28,556 bases of DNA from Spirochaetaceae bacterium (lineage in GTDB: Bacteria; Spirochaetota; Spirochaetia; DSM-2461), in assembly GCA_016342385.1 (NCBI GenBank), contig JAEINM010000004.1, forward strand, positions 1 to 28,556. The letters are read 5' to 3'. Below are positions 17,729 to 25,517 of the stretch, piece by piece. The notes below the pieces were generated by a model, which made no database searches, was not told where the DNA came from, and saw only the letters and a list, made by a program, of their open reading frames with translations. The number at the start of each line of letters is the position of its first letter. The stretch's first letter is position 1. Both the position numbers and the translations under genes were made by a program.

Positions 17729-18619
17729 ATGTCAGATTATTACAGCCAATTAAAGCAGGCTTTTTATGAAATTCAGAAAGCACTAACTGGTGATTATGAA
17801 ATCAGGCCTGATAATGTCTATCAGGAAGGAAACCATAATGGTCAGGAAATCATTGGTTCTCTGGTTGATAAAATTGTTCTTCCAGGTAGCAGGATTATTA
17901 ATAGTGAACATATTAGAGATTTATATGATCGTTCCCAGAGAGGAGAATCCTGTCTGCTCCTGGTAGAACACTACAGCAATTTTGATTACCCTGTTATTTT
18001 CCGGTTTCTGGAAAATGATCCTCTGCTGGGGAAGGAAGTCGCCCGGTCGCTCATACCCATTCAGGGGATGAAACTGAGCAGTGAGGAATCAGTAACATCA
18101 GCCTTTACTCACACCTACTCAACAATTGTCATATACCCCAGCCGTTCAATCGATAATGTAGAAGATCCTGATCAGAAATCGGAAATCAGGAAAATAAGCA
18201 CACCTATTAATCATGCGGCTATGAAAGAATTAACCGACAGAAAATACCACGGACAGATGATCCTGGTATTCCCTTCGGGAACGAGGTATCGCCCCTGGGA
18301 TCCTGAATCGAAAAAAGGGGTCCGGGAGATCTTTACCTATCTGAAATCCTTTGAAAATATTCTTTTTCTGGGGATCAACGGAAATATCATGAAACCTCAT
18401 CAGTCCGATGACATGAATGCCGATGTCAAGGCAATCGAAAGAGATCTTATGCTGCTGACAGCCTCTCCGGTAATAAAAGGAAAAGAGTTTAGAAAACAGA
18501 AAATTGCAGAAACTCCTGAGGGAGGGGACAGCAAACAGTATGTTGTCGATCAGGTTATGAATGAACTCGAAAGAATCCATTGTGAAACTGAACTTCTGAG
18601 ACAGAAGGAATTGAGCTAG
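17729..18619 (+). CDS. Glycerol-3-phosphate / lysophosphatidate-type acyltransferase
   Basis: The 296-residue product belongs to the PlsC-like acyltransferase superfamily. The catalytic HX4D box is HYSNFD at about residues 81-86 and the substrate-binding box FPSGTRYRPWDP is near 185-196 (the family pattern is FPEGTRSR). It should transfer an acyl group to glycerol-3-phosphate or a lysophospholipid at the membrane, early in phospholipid synthesis. No membrane helix is obvious, like the soluble glycerol-3-phosphate acyltransferases; in Borrelia a gene annotated this way (BB0327) lies beside the TPR collar gene and opp. AAGGA lies before the ATG. The exact acyl acceptor cannot be decided. Confidence 0.82.
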   Translation: MSDYYSQLKQAFYEIQKALTGDYEIRPDNVYQEGNHNGQEIIGSLVDKIVLPGSRIINSEHIRDLYDRSQRGESCLLLVEHYSNFDYPVIFRFLENDPLLGKEVARSLIPIQGMKLSSEESVTSAFTHTYSTIVIYPSRSIDNVEDPDQKSEIRKISTPINHAAMKELTDRKYHGQMILVFPSGTRYRPWDPESKKGVREIFTYLKSFENILFLGINGNIMKPHQSDDMNADVKAIERDLMLLTASPVIKGKEFRKQKIAETPEGGDSKQYVVDQVMNELERIHCETELLRQKELS

Positions 18620-18645
18620 TAGGGGCGGGTCGTGACCTGCCCCTA
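18620..18645. repeat. Palindromic element at a convergent gene junction (copy 1)
   Basis: TAGGGGCGGGTC, a 2-base loop, and GACCTGCCCCTA form a 12-bp stem with one G-U type pair, between the converging acyltransferase and GNAT genes. Neither side has a T-tract, so it is not a classical terminator. Its 24-base core matches the palindrome at 22666-22689 in length, ends and centre (AGGGG, GTCGYGACC, CCCCT). Confidence 0.65.
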
Positions 18646-19554
18646 TGATGAATCACCTCCCCGGATCAACAGGGAATTAACGCAGACAAACCCCTGCTGC
18701 TGCAGATCATTTTTAAGAAAATCCGCTTTTTCAGGGATATCAATTTCCACAATATCACATGTTTGAAGACTATCGGATTCTAAAACTGACTCTTTCAGTT
18801 TTTCCGCAAGTCCCAGACCTCTATATTCCGGCAATATATAAATCTGCCGGATCCTGCCGAGATGTGTCCCATTTTCAAGAACTTCTGTGGTTATCCAGAT
18901 GAATCCGACTATTTCCTCATTGGGGGACTCTGCAATCAGAATAGTAGAATCCGATGAGATTTCCGGTTCAAAGCCATCTCTGGATCGTCTGATCAAATCA
19001 GAAATATAATCTTCGGGATAAGAGGCATAAAGTTCTCTATAGGCCTCTATATCAAAAGCATTTATCTGCTCCAGATGCGATGTTCTGCCGGGGATAATGG
19101 AAAAATCAGTGAGAACAGGAGAATACTCACCGTTAAATTCGACTTCATAGGCATCGAGCCCCCATTCCAGTCGAAGAGCATTATACCACTCGGAAACCCG
19201 GTTTTTCATCTCTTTTTCCTTAAAAGCGAACCATAGACGTTCAATATCCGGTCTCTGATTCAGAGCATCCTTATATTTACGGAAAACACCGCTGCCGCAG
19301 TGAAGAATAGAGGATAAGTGTTCACGGTAAACCGGATTTCTCAGAGAGAGAACAAACTGCTCCATTAGTCTGTAACCGTCAGAAGGTTCCCAAAGGGGAA
19401 GTTCATAGGACACTCCTTCAAGATTGTGTCCCACATCCTTTGGTACGATAGAGGGCACTAGGGGATCAAGCATAAATTTCTCTTTCTGATTCTCCATGGC
19501 AAATATAATCTGTTCCAGAAGTTCCGATGTCAACTCAAAGCTGTTAATTCCCAA
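18643..19554 (-). CDS. UPF0158-GNAT N-acetyltransferase fusion
   Basis: The 303-residue product has two parts. Residues 1-130 match the UPF0158 pattern (LLEQIIFAMENQ, LWEPSDGYRLMEQFV, LRNPVYREHL, GSGVFRKYKDAL, LWFAFKEKEMKNRVSEWYN), a family of unknown function. Residues about 148-300 look like a GNAT acetyltransferase, with the acetyl-CoA loop in RIRQIYILPEYRGLGLAEKL (234-253). The acetyl acceptor is unknown. The start lies inside the end of proS with an 11-base overlap, so translation is probably coupled. The stop codon falls within the palindrome that separates it from the convergent acyltransferase gene. Confidence 0.8.
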   Translation of the reverse strand: MGINSFELTSELLEQIIFAMENQKEKFMLDPLVPSIVPKDVGHNLEGVSYELPLWEPSDGYRLMEQFVLSLRNPVYREHLSSILHCGSGVFRKYKDALNQRPDIERLWFAFKEKEMKNRVSEWYNALRLEWGLDAYEVEFNGEYSPVLTDFSIIPGRTSHLEQINAFDIEAYRELYASYPEDYISDLIRRSRDGFEPEISSDSTILIAESPNEEIVGFIWITTEVLENGTHLGRIRQIYILPEYRGLGLAEKLKESVLESDSLQTCDIVEIDIPEKADFLKNDLQQQGFVCVNSLLIRGGDSS

Positions 19555-21238
19555 AAGTATTTCTCCATTTCTCTATTTCCATTTTTAAATCATTTTTATG
19601 AACAAGCCACTTCTTTCTGGTAGCCCGGTCACAAAGCTCAATCTGTTCGTCTTCAATATACCGGGAGGAAACGACTATTCGCAGAGGGATTCCAATAAGC
19701 TCGGCGTCTCTGAATTTTTTACTGATTGATTCATTTCTGTCATCGACCAGAACATCTGGTCCCAGGACCTCTTCTATTTCATCAACGTATCTATTAATTG
19801 TTTTAGATTTACCTATTCCCATTAAGAAAAACTTATAGGGAGCCAGATTATAAGGCCAGACAATACCCCGGTCATCATGATTGGCATCTACTATGGCCAT
19901 GATCAGACGTCCGAGTCCTATTCTATAAGAACCCATCCAGGGGTGCTGTTTAGTTCCATCTTCATTCTGAAACTGAAGATGCATTTTTTCCGCAAAATAA
20001 TCATCCACTTTAAACAGGCTTCCCAGTTCAAGAGCACTGATCTCTTTCAGTTCGGCTCCACAGGAAAGACAGAGATCGCCCTGTTTTATTCGAGAGATAT
20101 CAGTTACATGAAAACAATCAAAATCCCGGCCGAAATTGACATTCAGATAATATATTCCTTTTTCATTTGATGCCATAGCCAGGTTTGACGAATTTACCAC
20201 CGTATCATCTATGACGGTAATTATTTTACCCGGAGGATTGATGGGAGACATAAACCCAGCAGTCAATCCCGCCTGATCAAGTTCTTCTTTAGAAGCGGGT
20301 TTTACATCGGTAATTGATAAATACCGCGAAAGCTTTTCTCTACTCACATCGTAATCGGCTCTGACAACAGCCATAATCAGACCTTCAGAAGAGGTGTAAA
20401 GCATCGTTTTACCAAGGCCATCGAGGGAGATATTGAGGGCAGCAGAAACTTTTTTCATGGTTTTCAGATTACCGACCTCAACTTTTTCAAGAGCCTTCAG
20501 ACGATCTGTATGGTTACTTTTTATAGCCTGTGCAACCTCTTCTCTTGCCCGATATCCACAATTATCACATAAAACGACTGTTTCTTTTCCCTGAGGATCA
20601 ATTGTAAGAAATTCATAGGCTTTTGACCCATTCATAATTCCCACACCAGATTCTGCAGAGATATAGGCTACAGTACATTTTGTAAAGATTCTCTCAAAAG
20701 CGGCAAAAACTTTGGGGTAAAAATTGTTTAAATCGGAAAAGGAGCGGTGAAATGAATAGGAATCACTCATCTCAAACTCTCTGGTCCGAATCATGCCCCC
20801 TCGCGTTCTGAACTCGTTCCGGAATTTAGTCTGGAATTGGTATAAAAAGATGGGGAAATCCCGGTACGAGTGAATAGCCTGTTTTACAAGAGAGACAACA
20901 GCTTCTTCATGGGTGGGTGCGAGAACCATTTCAGAATTACGGATATCTTTGAAATGAATAAGAGAAGTCCCGAGGGTCTTATTCCGTCCGCTTTCTTCCC
21001 ATAAATCGGCGGGATTGACTAATGGCACCTGAATCTCCGAACCTCCCAGATTCTCCATTTCCTCACTGATGACTCTTTTAATATTTCTCAGAACTCTCAA
21101 ACCCATAGGGAGAAAACAGTATAGCCCCTGGCCAAGAGGTCTGGCGAAGCCGGCCTTAAAGAGGAGTGAATAACTATCCTGAAATAATTCTGTTTGAGTT
21201 TCTTTTTTTGTCTTGCCGAATAACCTGGAGTATCTCAT
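19544..21238 (-). CDS. proS: Proline--tRNA ligase (bacterial type, with editing-like insertion)
   Basis: The 564-residue cytoplasmic class II synthetase charges tRNA-Pro. It is the long bacterial type. The TxE loop is APTHEE (107-112), motif 2 includes FRNEFRTRGGMIRTREFEMSD, and motif 3 is GSYRIGLGRLIMAIV (about 436-450), with a bacterial INS/YbaK-like insertion at about 225-395. CDNC (224-227) and CLSC (390-393) flank the insertion and could bind zinc. An anticodon-binding domain ends the protein. ATG 21238 (MRYSRLFGKT) aligns with the E. coli start; the frame extends to a GTG at 21262 without a ribosome-binding site. As I recall, Borrelia has the eukaryote-like ProRS instead, so this supports a different spirochaete branch. 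Confidence 0.95.
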   Translation of the reverse strand: MRYSRLFGKTKKETQTELFQDSYSLLFKAGFARPLGQGLYCFLPMGLRVLRNIKRVISEEMENLGGSEIQVPLVNPADLWEESGRNKTLGTSLIHFKDIRNSEMVLAPTHEEAVVSLVKQAIHSYRDFPIFLYQFQTKFRNEFRTRGGMIRTREFEMSDSYSFHRSFSDLNNFYPKVFAAFERIFTKCTVAYISAESGVGIMNGSKAYEFLTIDPQGKETVVLCDNCGYRAREEVAQAIKSNHTDRLKALEKVEVGNLKTMKKVSAALNISLDGLGKTMLYTSSEGLIMAVVRADYDVSREKLSRYLSITDVKPASKEELDQAGLTAGFMSPINPPGKIITVIDDTVVNSSNLAMASNEKGIYYLNVNFGRDFDCFHVTDISRIKQGDLCLSCGAELKEISALELGSLFKVDDYFAEKMHLQFQNEDGTKQHPWMGSYRIGLGRLIMAIVDANHDDRGIVWPYNLAPYKFFLMGIGKSKTINRYVDEIEEVLGPDVLVDDRNESISKKFRDAELIGIPLRIVVSSRYIEDEQIELCDRATRKKWLVHKNDLKMEIEKWRNTFGN

Positions 21239-21306
21239 CTTCTCTATTCTAATTACAGACACTGAACAAGGTCAAGGTTTATTGTTGATACACGGCTTGA
21301 CTATGA

Positions 21307-21336
21307 TTGATGATAGTCTCATATTAATAGTATTAT
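21307..21336 (+). promoter_or_regulatory. Candidate enolase promoter
   Basis: TTGATG (21307-21312), an 18-base spacer and TATTAT (21331-21336) lie about 30 bases before the enolase ATG. An overlapping alternative is TTGACT (21297-21302), 17 bases, CATATT (21320-21325). Which is used cannot be told. Confidence 0.4.
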
Positions 21337-21365
21337 AGTATAAACTTTGGAAGGAGATATATTAA

Positions 21366-22657
21366 ATGGATACTATTGAATATGTTGAGGCAAGAGAGAT
21401 TCTTGACTCAAGAGGAAATCCTACTGTTGAAGTAGATGTAATGCTCGCCGATGGTTCTTTCGGTCGTGCCGCAGTACCTTCAGGCGCTTCTACCGGAGTG
21501 CATGAAGCGGTGGAACTCAGAGACGGCGACAAAGCTAGATACCTTGGCAAAGGTGTTCTGAAAGCTGTTGAGAATGTCAACAATGTCATTGCCGATGCCG
21601 TAATTGGACTAAGTGCTCTCGATCAGGTTGATGTTGATAAAACAATGATCGAACTTGATGGTACAGAAAACAAAAGCAAATTAGGGGCCAATGCCATTCT
21701 CGGTGTTTCTATGGCCGTTGCCAGAGCTGCTGCTCAGCATCTTGAAGTTGACTTGTACCGATATCTCGGTGCTTACAAGGCAAATCTTCTTCCCGTACCG
21801 ATGGCCAACATCATAAATGGAGGAAGCCATGCCGACAACTCTGTGGATTTTCAGGAATTTATGGTAATGCCTGTTGGAGCAGAATCAATTAGAGAGGCTG
21901 TCAGATGGATTGCGGAGATATTCCACAACCTGAAAAAGATACTTTCAGCAAAAGGGTACTCCACTGCCGTAGGTGATGAAGGGGGATTTGCTCCCAACCT
22001 GAAATCTAATGAAGAAGCTCCTGAAGTAATTATGGAAGCTATTAAAGCTGCCGGCCTAAAACCCGGAAAAGATGTATTTATTGCATTGGATCCCGCCGCT
22101 TCCGAGTACTACGACAAAGATAAGAAAAAATATATTTTCAAAAAATCTGATGGTAGAGAACTTTCATCTGCACAGATGGTTGATTACTGGGCAGAGTGGG
22201 TAGAGAAATACCCCATCATCTCACTGGAAGACGGTATGGATGAAGACGACTGGGACGGATGGAAACTTCTTACTGATAAAATCGGTAAAAAAGTTCAGCT
22301 TGTGGGTGATGACCTTTTTGTAACAAACACAAAAAGACTTTCCACTGGTATTGAAAAGGAATTGCCAATTCAATCCTTATCAAGGTAAACCAGATCGGTA
22401 CACTCACCGAAACATTTGAAGCTGTTGAAATGGCAAAAAAAGCGGGATACACTGCTGTAATATCACATAGAAGTGGTGAAACTTCAGATACATTTATTGC
22501 TGACCTTGTCGTCGGTCTTCAGACTGGACAGATTAAAACAGGTTCTATGTCCCGATCTGACAGAGTGGCGAAATACAATCAATTAATGAGAATCGAAGAT
22601 GAACTGAACGGCAGAAGTGAATACGCCGGAAAAGACGCTTTCTACTCTATCAAGTAA
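21366..22657 (+). pseudogene. eno: Enolase, interrupted by a one-base frameshift
   Basis: Enolase interconverts 2-phosphoglycerate and phosphoenolpyruvate in glycolysis. The first frame (21366-22388) gives a normal enolase to about residue 331. Visible features include GASTGVHEAVELRDGD, INGGSHADNSVDFQEFM, GDEGGFAP, LDPAASEYYD, SLEDGMDEDDW and VGDDLFVTN. After STGIEK it changes to ELPIQSLSR and stops. Adding one G at about 22358 restores GIANSILIKVNQIGTLTE and runs on through ISHRSGETSDTFIADL to the TAA at 22657, giving 430 residues, the usual length. The joint is the short G run in GAAAAGGAATT. GGAAGGAG precedes the ATG. Enolase is normally essential and the rest is undamaged, so a sequencing or assembly error is more likely than true loss. 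Confidence 0.93.
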
Positions 22658-22662
22658 AAATA

Positions 22663-22692
22663 CGCAGGGGACAGTCGCGACCGTCCCCTGCG
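22663..22692. terminator. Bidirectional terminator / palindromic element (copy 2)
   Basis: CGCAGGGGAC and GTCCCCTGCG form a perfect outer stem, with GTCGCGAC self-paired inside. ATTTTTTA follows on the plus strand, ending enolase; TATTTTTACTTG follows on the minus strand, ending the acylphosphatase operon. Its AGGGG...CCCCT core has the same length and centre as the palindrome at 18621-18644. Confidence 0.75.
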
Positions 22693-22697
22693 ATTTT

Positions 22698-22973
22698 TTA
22701 ATATGTTATCTGAAAATCGGCAAGAGAACCATCGGCATTCAATTCTGTAACCATAACATCCTTGACAAATGAAGAAGAGGGTCCTTTTTTTAGCCAGCTG
22801 ATATATTGCTCAACATCAGCCTCAGGGCCTTCAAACCTGGTTGTCACAGATCCATCCACTTCATTGCGAACCCAACCACGCAAACCCAGTGATCTGGCTG
22901 TCCTTAGGGCGGAATAGCGAAAACCAACCCCCTGAACCCGGCCCCGGACCTGCGCAAGAGCAGATCTAATCAA
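22698..22973 (-). CDS. acyP: Acylphosphatase
   Basis: The 91-residue protein (from TTG 22973) is a small cytoplasmic hydrolase of acyl phosphates such as acetyl phosphate, 1,3-bisphosphoglycerate and carbamoyl phosphate. The signature GRVQGVGFRYS carries the phosphate loop and catalytic Arg, and GWVRNEVDGSV carries the catalytic Asn. Upstream in-frame TTG codons at 22979 and 22991 are alternative starts; AGGAG nine bases before 22973 favours the shorter form. The start overlaps the end of the CheY-like receiver gene, so the two are translationally coupled. The link between a phospho-Asp receiver and an acyl-phosphate hydrolase may be functional. Confidence 0.9.
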   Translation of the reverse strand: MIRSALAQVRGRVQGVGFRYSALRTARSLGLRGWVRNEVDGSVTTRFEGPEADVEQYISWLKKGPSSSFVKDVMVTELNADGSLADFQITY

Positions 22974-23313
22974 CGACAAATTCTCCTGCAATCACCTTTT
23001 CAAGTTCCGAGTAATCAAAAGGCTTATATATAACAGGAAAGGGAATCGGAATTTCCGGGCTGAGAAATCCACTGGTAATAATTATTTTCTGATCGCCACA
23101 ATATTTTTCCAAAAATCTGATCCAGTAATCTCCTCCCAGAGATGACATCCTGTAATCAGAGATAATAACCTCAACTTTATTATCAAGTAGCTGCCTGATA
23201 GCACCAACGCCATCAGAGGCTACATGAACCTCATAGCCTTTTCTACTCATAAACTCACGCAATGTTAAACGGATATCATCTTCATCTTCCACAATTAATA
23301 TAGATCTTGACAT
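22966..23313 (-). CDS. Stand-alone CheY-like response regulator receiver
   Basis: The 115-residue product is a single receiver domain without an output domain. Conserved residues are present: the acidic pair in ILIVEDEDD (about 10-12), the phospho-acceptor Asp53 in VIISDYRMSSLGG, the Ser of IITSGF, and the Lys of IYKPFD. It probably relays phosphate or signals through protein contacts. GGAG lies six bases before the ATG, which is three bases past the stop of the HTH-receiver gene. No kinase is next to it. It overlaps the acylphosphatase start. Confidence 0.9.
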   Translation of the reverse strand: MSRSILIVEDEDDIRLTLREFMSRKGYEVHVASDGVGAIRQLLDNKVEVIISDYRMSSLGGDYWIRFLEKYCGDQKIIITSGFLSPEIPIPFPVIYKPFDYSELEKVIAGEFVVD

Positions 23314-23316
23314 TTG

Positions 23317-23895
23317 CTACTCCAGATAAATTGATATCTGTCCGATATCAAAAGGTTTTCTTATATAGACATCGGCTCCGGCTTTCAAAAGAGATTTCTT
23401 CCTGACTGTATCGACGGTTTGTGTAAATACGATTATGGTATTAGATGCCCCGACCGAATCCTCCCGAATAACTTCACAGACTCTTTTGGCATCCAGGCCT
23501 ATCATATCACTGTTTATAAGGATCAGGTCCCTCTCTTCTCTAGCCAGCTTCCTTCCAGCTTCAAAACTGTCATATGCCCGGTCAACGGTGCAGTTGGGAT
23601 ATTCTGATTTGATCTCATCGAGAAACTGCCAGGCGAATTGATCATCGTCTTCTATAAATAAAATATTCTTTGAATTACTGTGGAGATATCCATTTAATTC
23701 GGGAGGAATTTTCATCTCCCGGGCATTCATAAAGGCCACAAGATCCTCGCCATAAATACGATATTGGCCACCAGGAGTTGTATAGGCTTTGAGATATTTT
23801 TTTTTTATCCAGTTTATTGCTGTCTGATTGACGACTCCGCAGAGATTAGCCACTTCAAGAGCAGAATAATTCCGAACTTTTGTGAACTTATTCAA
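23317..23895 (-). CDS. HTH DNA-binding protein with a degenerate receiver domain
   Basis: The 192-residue product has an N-terminal MerR/excisionase-type helix-turn-helix at about 8-55 (YSALEVANLCGVVNQTAINW, then TTPGGQYRIYGEDLVAFM). A receiver-like domain follows at about 76-192. In the receiver, IEDDDQ supplies the acidic pocket, Thr158 (VFTQT) and Lys180 (IRKPF) are kept, but DLILINSDMIGLD puts Asn128 where the phospho-acceptor Asp should be. Asp130 is two residues on. It is probably a phosphorylation-independent or atypical regulator. The start is a TTG with AGGA nine bases upstream; a strong promoter precedes it. It is the first gene of a three-gene unit with the receiver and acylphosphatase. 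Confidence 0.85.
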   Translation of the reverse strand: MNKFTKVRNYSALEVANLCGVVNQTAINWIKKKYLKAYTTPGGQYRIYGEDLVAFMNAREMKIPPELNGYLHSNSKNILFIEDDDQFAWQFLDEIKSEYPNCTVDRAYDSFEAGRKLAREERDLILINSDMIGLDAKRVCEVIREDSVGASNTIIVFTQTVDTVRKKSLLKAGADVYIRKPFDIGQISIYLE

Positions 23896-23926
23896 ATCAA
23901 TATCCTATATGTTTGCATCTTTATTA

Positions 23927-23954
23927 ATTGTATATAAAATACTCTCAGTGTCAA
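23927..23954 (-). promoter_or_regulatory. Promoter of the HTH-receiver / CheY / acylphosphatase unit
   Basis: The minus strand reads TTGACA (23954-23949), a 16-base spacer, then TACAAT (23932-23927). Both boxes are near consensus. The -35 overlaps the last codon of recX. Confidence 0.65.
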
Positions 23955-24607
23955 ATATCAGAACTATCAAAATAATATGTAATTTCTTCACTGGAAAACC
24001 CCCGCCGATAGAGGGCTTGTCGAAGTTTTTGGTCAGATTGGCCATATTTAACAGATAATTTTTTTCCCGCTTTCAAAACGGCCTTCTGAAGGTCCTCCTC
24101 AGAGACAGAACTCCTTATAGCGGATTTTGCCTTTTCCGGTTTAACCCCCCGGGTAACCAGACCCTTATAAAGCATTGTTCTTCCTTCGGGATGTTTTCTC
24201 AATCGCGAAGCGATCCAGAACTGTGCAAATCTTTCATCATCAAGTAATCCTGCATCAACGACGCTTTCAACCGCAGAAGAACAGGCTATATCAGAAAAAC
24301 CCTTCTTTTTAAGTTTTATATAAAGACCACCGGAACTCTGCTCAGCACGGGCTATTAATTCTCCCGCCTTTTGAAGAGCTTTTATCGAATCAGATTCAAC
24401 TTCCAACATCTCCAGCAGATCCTGATCAGCAGATTGATTAATTTCCAGTTGAAACTGGTGACAAAAAGAAGAAGAGACAAAAAAAGAGGACCCGTCTGAA
24501 AGTCCGACAGTAAAGCCGGCTCCCGATGATCCTCTTCTTGAAATTGCAGTAATAAATAAATTAACGTTTTGAAAACTGGAATTTCTTTCTCGCACCTGGC
24601 TGTCCAT
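23951..24607 (-). CDS. recX: RecX family recombination regulator
   Basis: The product is a RecX-type regulator of the RecA filament. Recognisable are the three-helix repeats, in particular GLYIKLKKKGFSDIACSSAV, then VDAGLLDDERFAQFWIASRL (the family hallmark LDDxxFA), RGVKPEKAKSAI, and RQALYRRGFSSEEI near the C-terminus. From ATG 24607 it is 218 residues and overlaps rpsI by 47 bases; a GTG at 24595 or the ATG at 24652 are alternative starts, and none has a strong ribosome-binding site. It follows rplM-rpsI, so it is probably co-transcribed with ribosomal protein genes. recA is not nearby. Confidence 0.82.
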   Translation of the reverse strand: MDSQVRERNSSFQNVNLFITAISRRGSSGAGFTVGLSDGSSFFVSSSFCHQFQLEINQSADQDLLEMLEVESDSIKALQKAGELIARAEQSSGGLYIKLKKKGFSDIACSSAVESVVDAGLLDDERFAQFWIASRLRKHPEGRTMLYKGLVTRGVKPEKAKSAIRSSVSEEDLQKAVLKAGKKLSVKYGQSDQKLRQALYRRGFSSEEITYYFDSSDI

Positions 24608-24953
24608 ATTTCTTTCTTTCAACCATTCTGGAGTCTCTTGTAAGAAATCCATTTGCTTTTAGCGATGTTCTGTTTGTTTCATCAAGTGCAAGCAGAGCTC
24701 TGGAAAGACCATGAAGACAAGCTCCAGCCTGTCCGGTAATTCCCCCGCCCTTCACATTGATAAGGATATCAAATTTCCCAAGATTATCTGTAACAGATAG
24801 TGGTCTTATTACAGTGTCCTGGTGAATACCTATTGTAAAGTATTCTTTGAGCTCTTTACCATTTACTTTGATAACACCTGTACCTTTTCTTAAATATACA
24901 CGAGCAACAGAAGTTTTTCTACGTCCTGTTCCGTTCGCAAGATTTTTAATCAT
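24561..24953 (-). CDS. rpsI: 30S ribosomal protein S9
   Basis: The 130-residue protein is S9 of the small ribosomal subunit. Family features are GTGRRKTSVARVYLRKGTG, then ITGQAGACLHGLSRALL, RDSRMVERKKYGQPGARKKF, and the conserved C-terminal FSKR, whose last basic residues reach the P-site tRNA. AGGAGAG lies before the ATG. It follows rplM by 15 bases, the usual pairing in bacteria, and overlaps the start of recX. Confidence 0.98.
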   Translation of the reverse strand: MIKNLANGTGRRKTSVARVYLRKGTGVIKVNGKELKEYFTIGIHQDTVIRPLSVTDNLGKFDILINVKGGGITGQAGACLHGLSRALLALDETNRTSLKANGFLTRDSRMVERKKYGQPGARKKFQFSKR

Positions 24954-24968
24954 TAGACTCTCCTGACC

Positions 24969-25397
24969 TTACACTTCTATCGCAGTAGGCTGCTGAGATT
25001 CATGGGGATGATTCGCACCTGCGTAGATTTTAACATTAGTAAAAAGCTTATTCCCTAGGGGTCCTTTCGGAAGCATCCCTTTAACTGCTTTTTCCATTGG
25101 CATTGTTGGCTTTTTAGCTAATACTTTGTCATATGTTTCAGCTGTCAATCCACCCATGTAACCAGAGTGACGGTAGTACATTTTATCAGTTCTTTTTCTA
25201 CCTGACATAGCTGCTTTTTCTGCATTGATTATAATCACATAATCACCAACTTCCTGGTGAGGTGTATAAAATGCTTTATTCTTCCCACGAAGAATATATG
25301 CCGCTTTAACAGCAACTCTACCAAGAGCTATGTTTTCAGCATCAATAACATACCATTTTCTTTCAATGGTAGCTGGTTTTTCAAATATAGTTTTCAT
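24969..25397 (-). CDS. rplM: 50S ribosomal protein L13
   Basis: The 142-residue protein is L13 of the large subunit, an early assembly protein. It shows RKWYVIDAENIALGRVAVKA, the Y-T-P-H-Q-E-V-G-D-Y-V-I-I-I-N strand, and the signature VKGMLPKGPLGNKLFTNVKI ending with YAGANHPHESQQP. Length is as usual. GAGGAAG lies directly before the ATG. It is the first gene of rplM-rpsI-recX, and a good promoter lies about 55-85 bases upstream. Confidence 0.98.
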   Translation of the reverse strand: MKTIFEKPATIERKWYVIDAENIALGRVAVKAAYILRGKNKAFYTPHQEVGDYVIIINAEKAAMSGRKRTDKMYYRHSGYMGGLTAETYDKVLAKKPTMPMEKAVKGMLPKGPLGNKLFTNVKIYAGANHPHESQQPTAIEV

Positions 25398-25452
25398 CTT
25401 CCTCTAACCTTATCAATCATAGATAATTCTCGACATTTGTAACGGGATTTAA

Positions 25453-25481
25453 ATAATGTCATTATTGAAAAATAAAGTCAA
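25453..25481 (-). promoter_or_regulatory. rplM promoter (sigma-70 type)
   Basis: The minus strand reads TTGACT (25481-25476), 17 bases, then CATTAT (25458-25453), about 55 bases before the rplM start. The roughly 50-base leader could hold L13 autoregulation, but I see no clear structure in it. Confidence 0.55.
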
Positions 25482-25517
25482 TAAGACGAGTCTTTGAAAT
25501 AGTGAATTATTTGATGA

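Noticed and set aside
22430..22657. Separate small gene starting at the ATG at 22430
   Set aside because: Its product is the enolase C-terminus (ISHRSGETSDTFIADL); it is the second part of the frameshifted gene, with no ribosome-binding site of its own.
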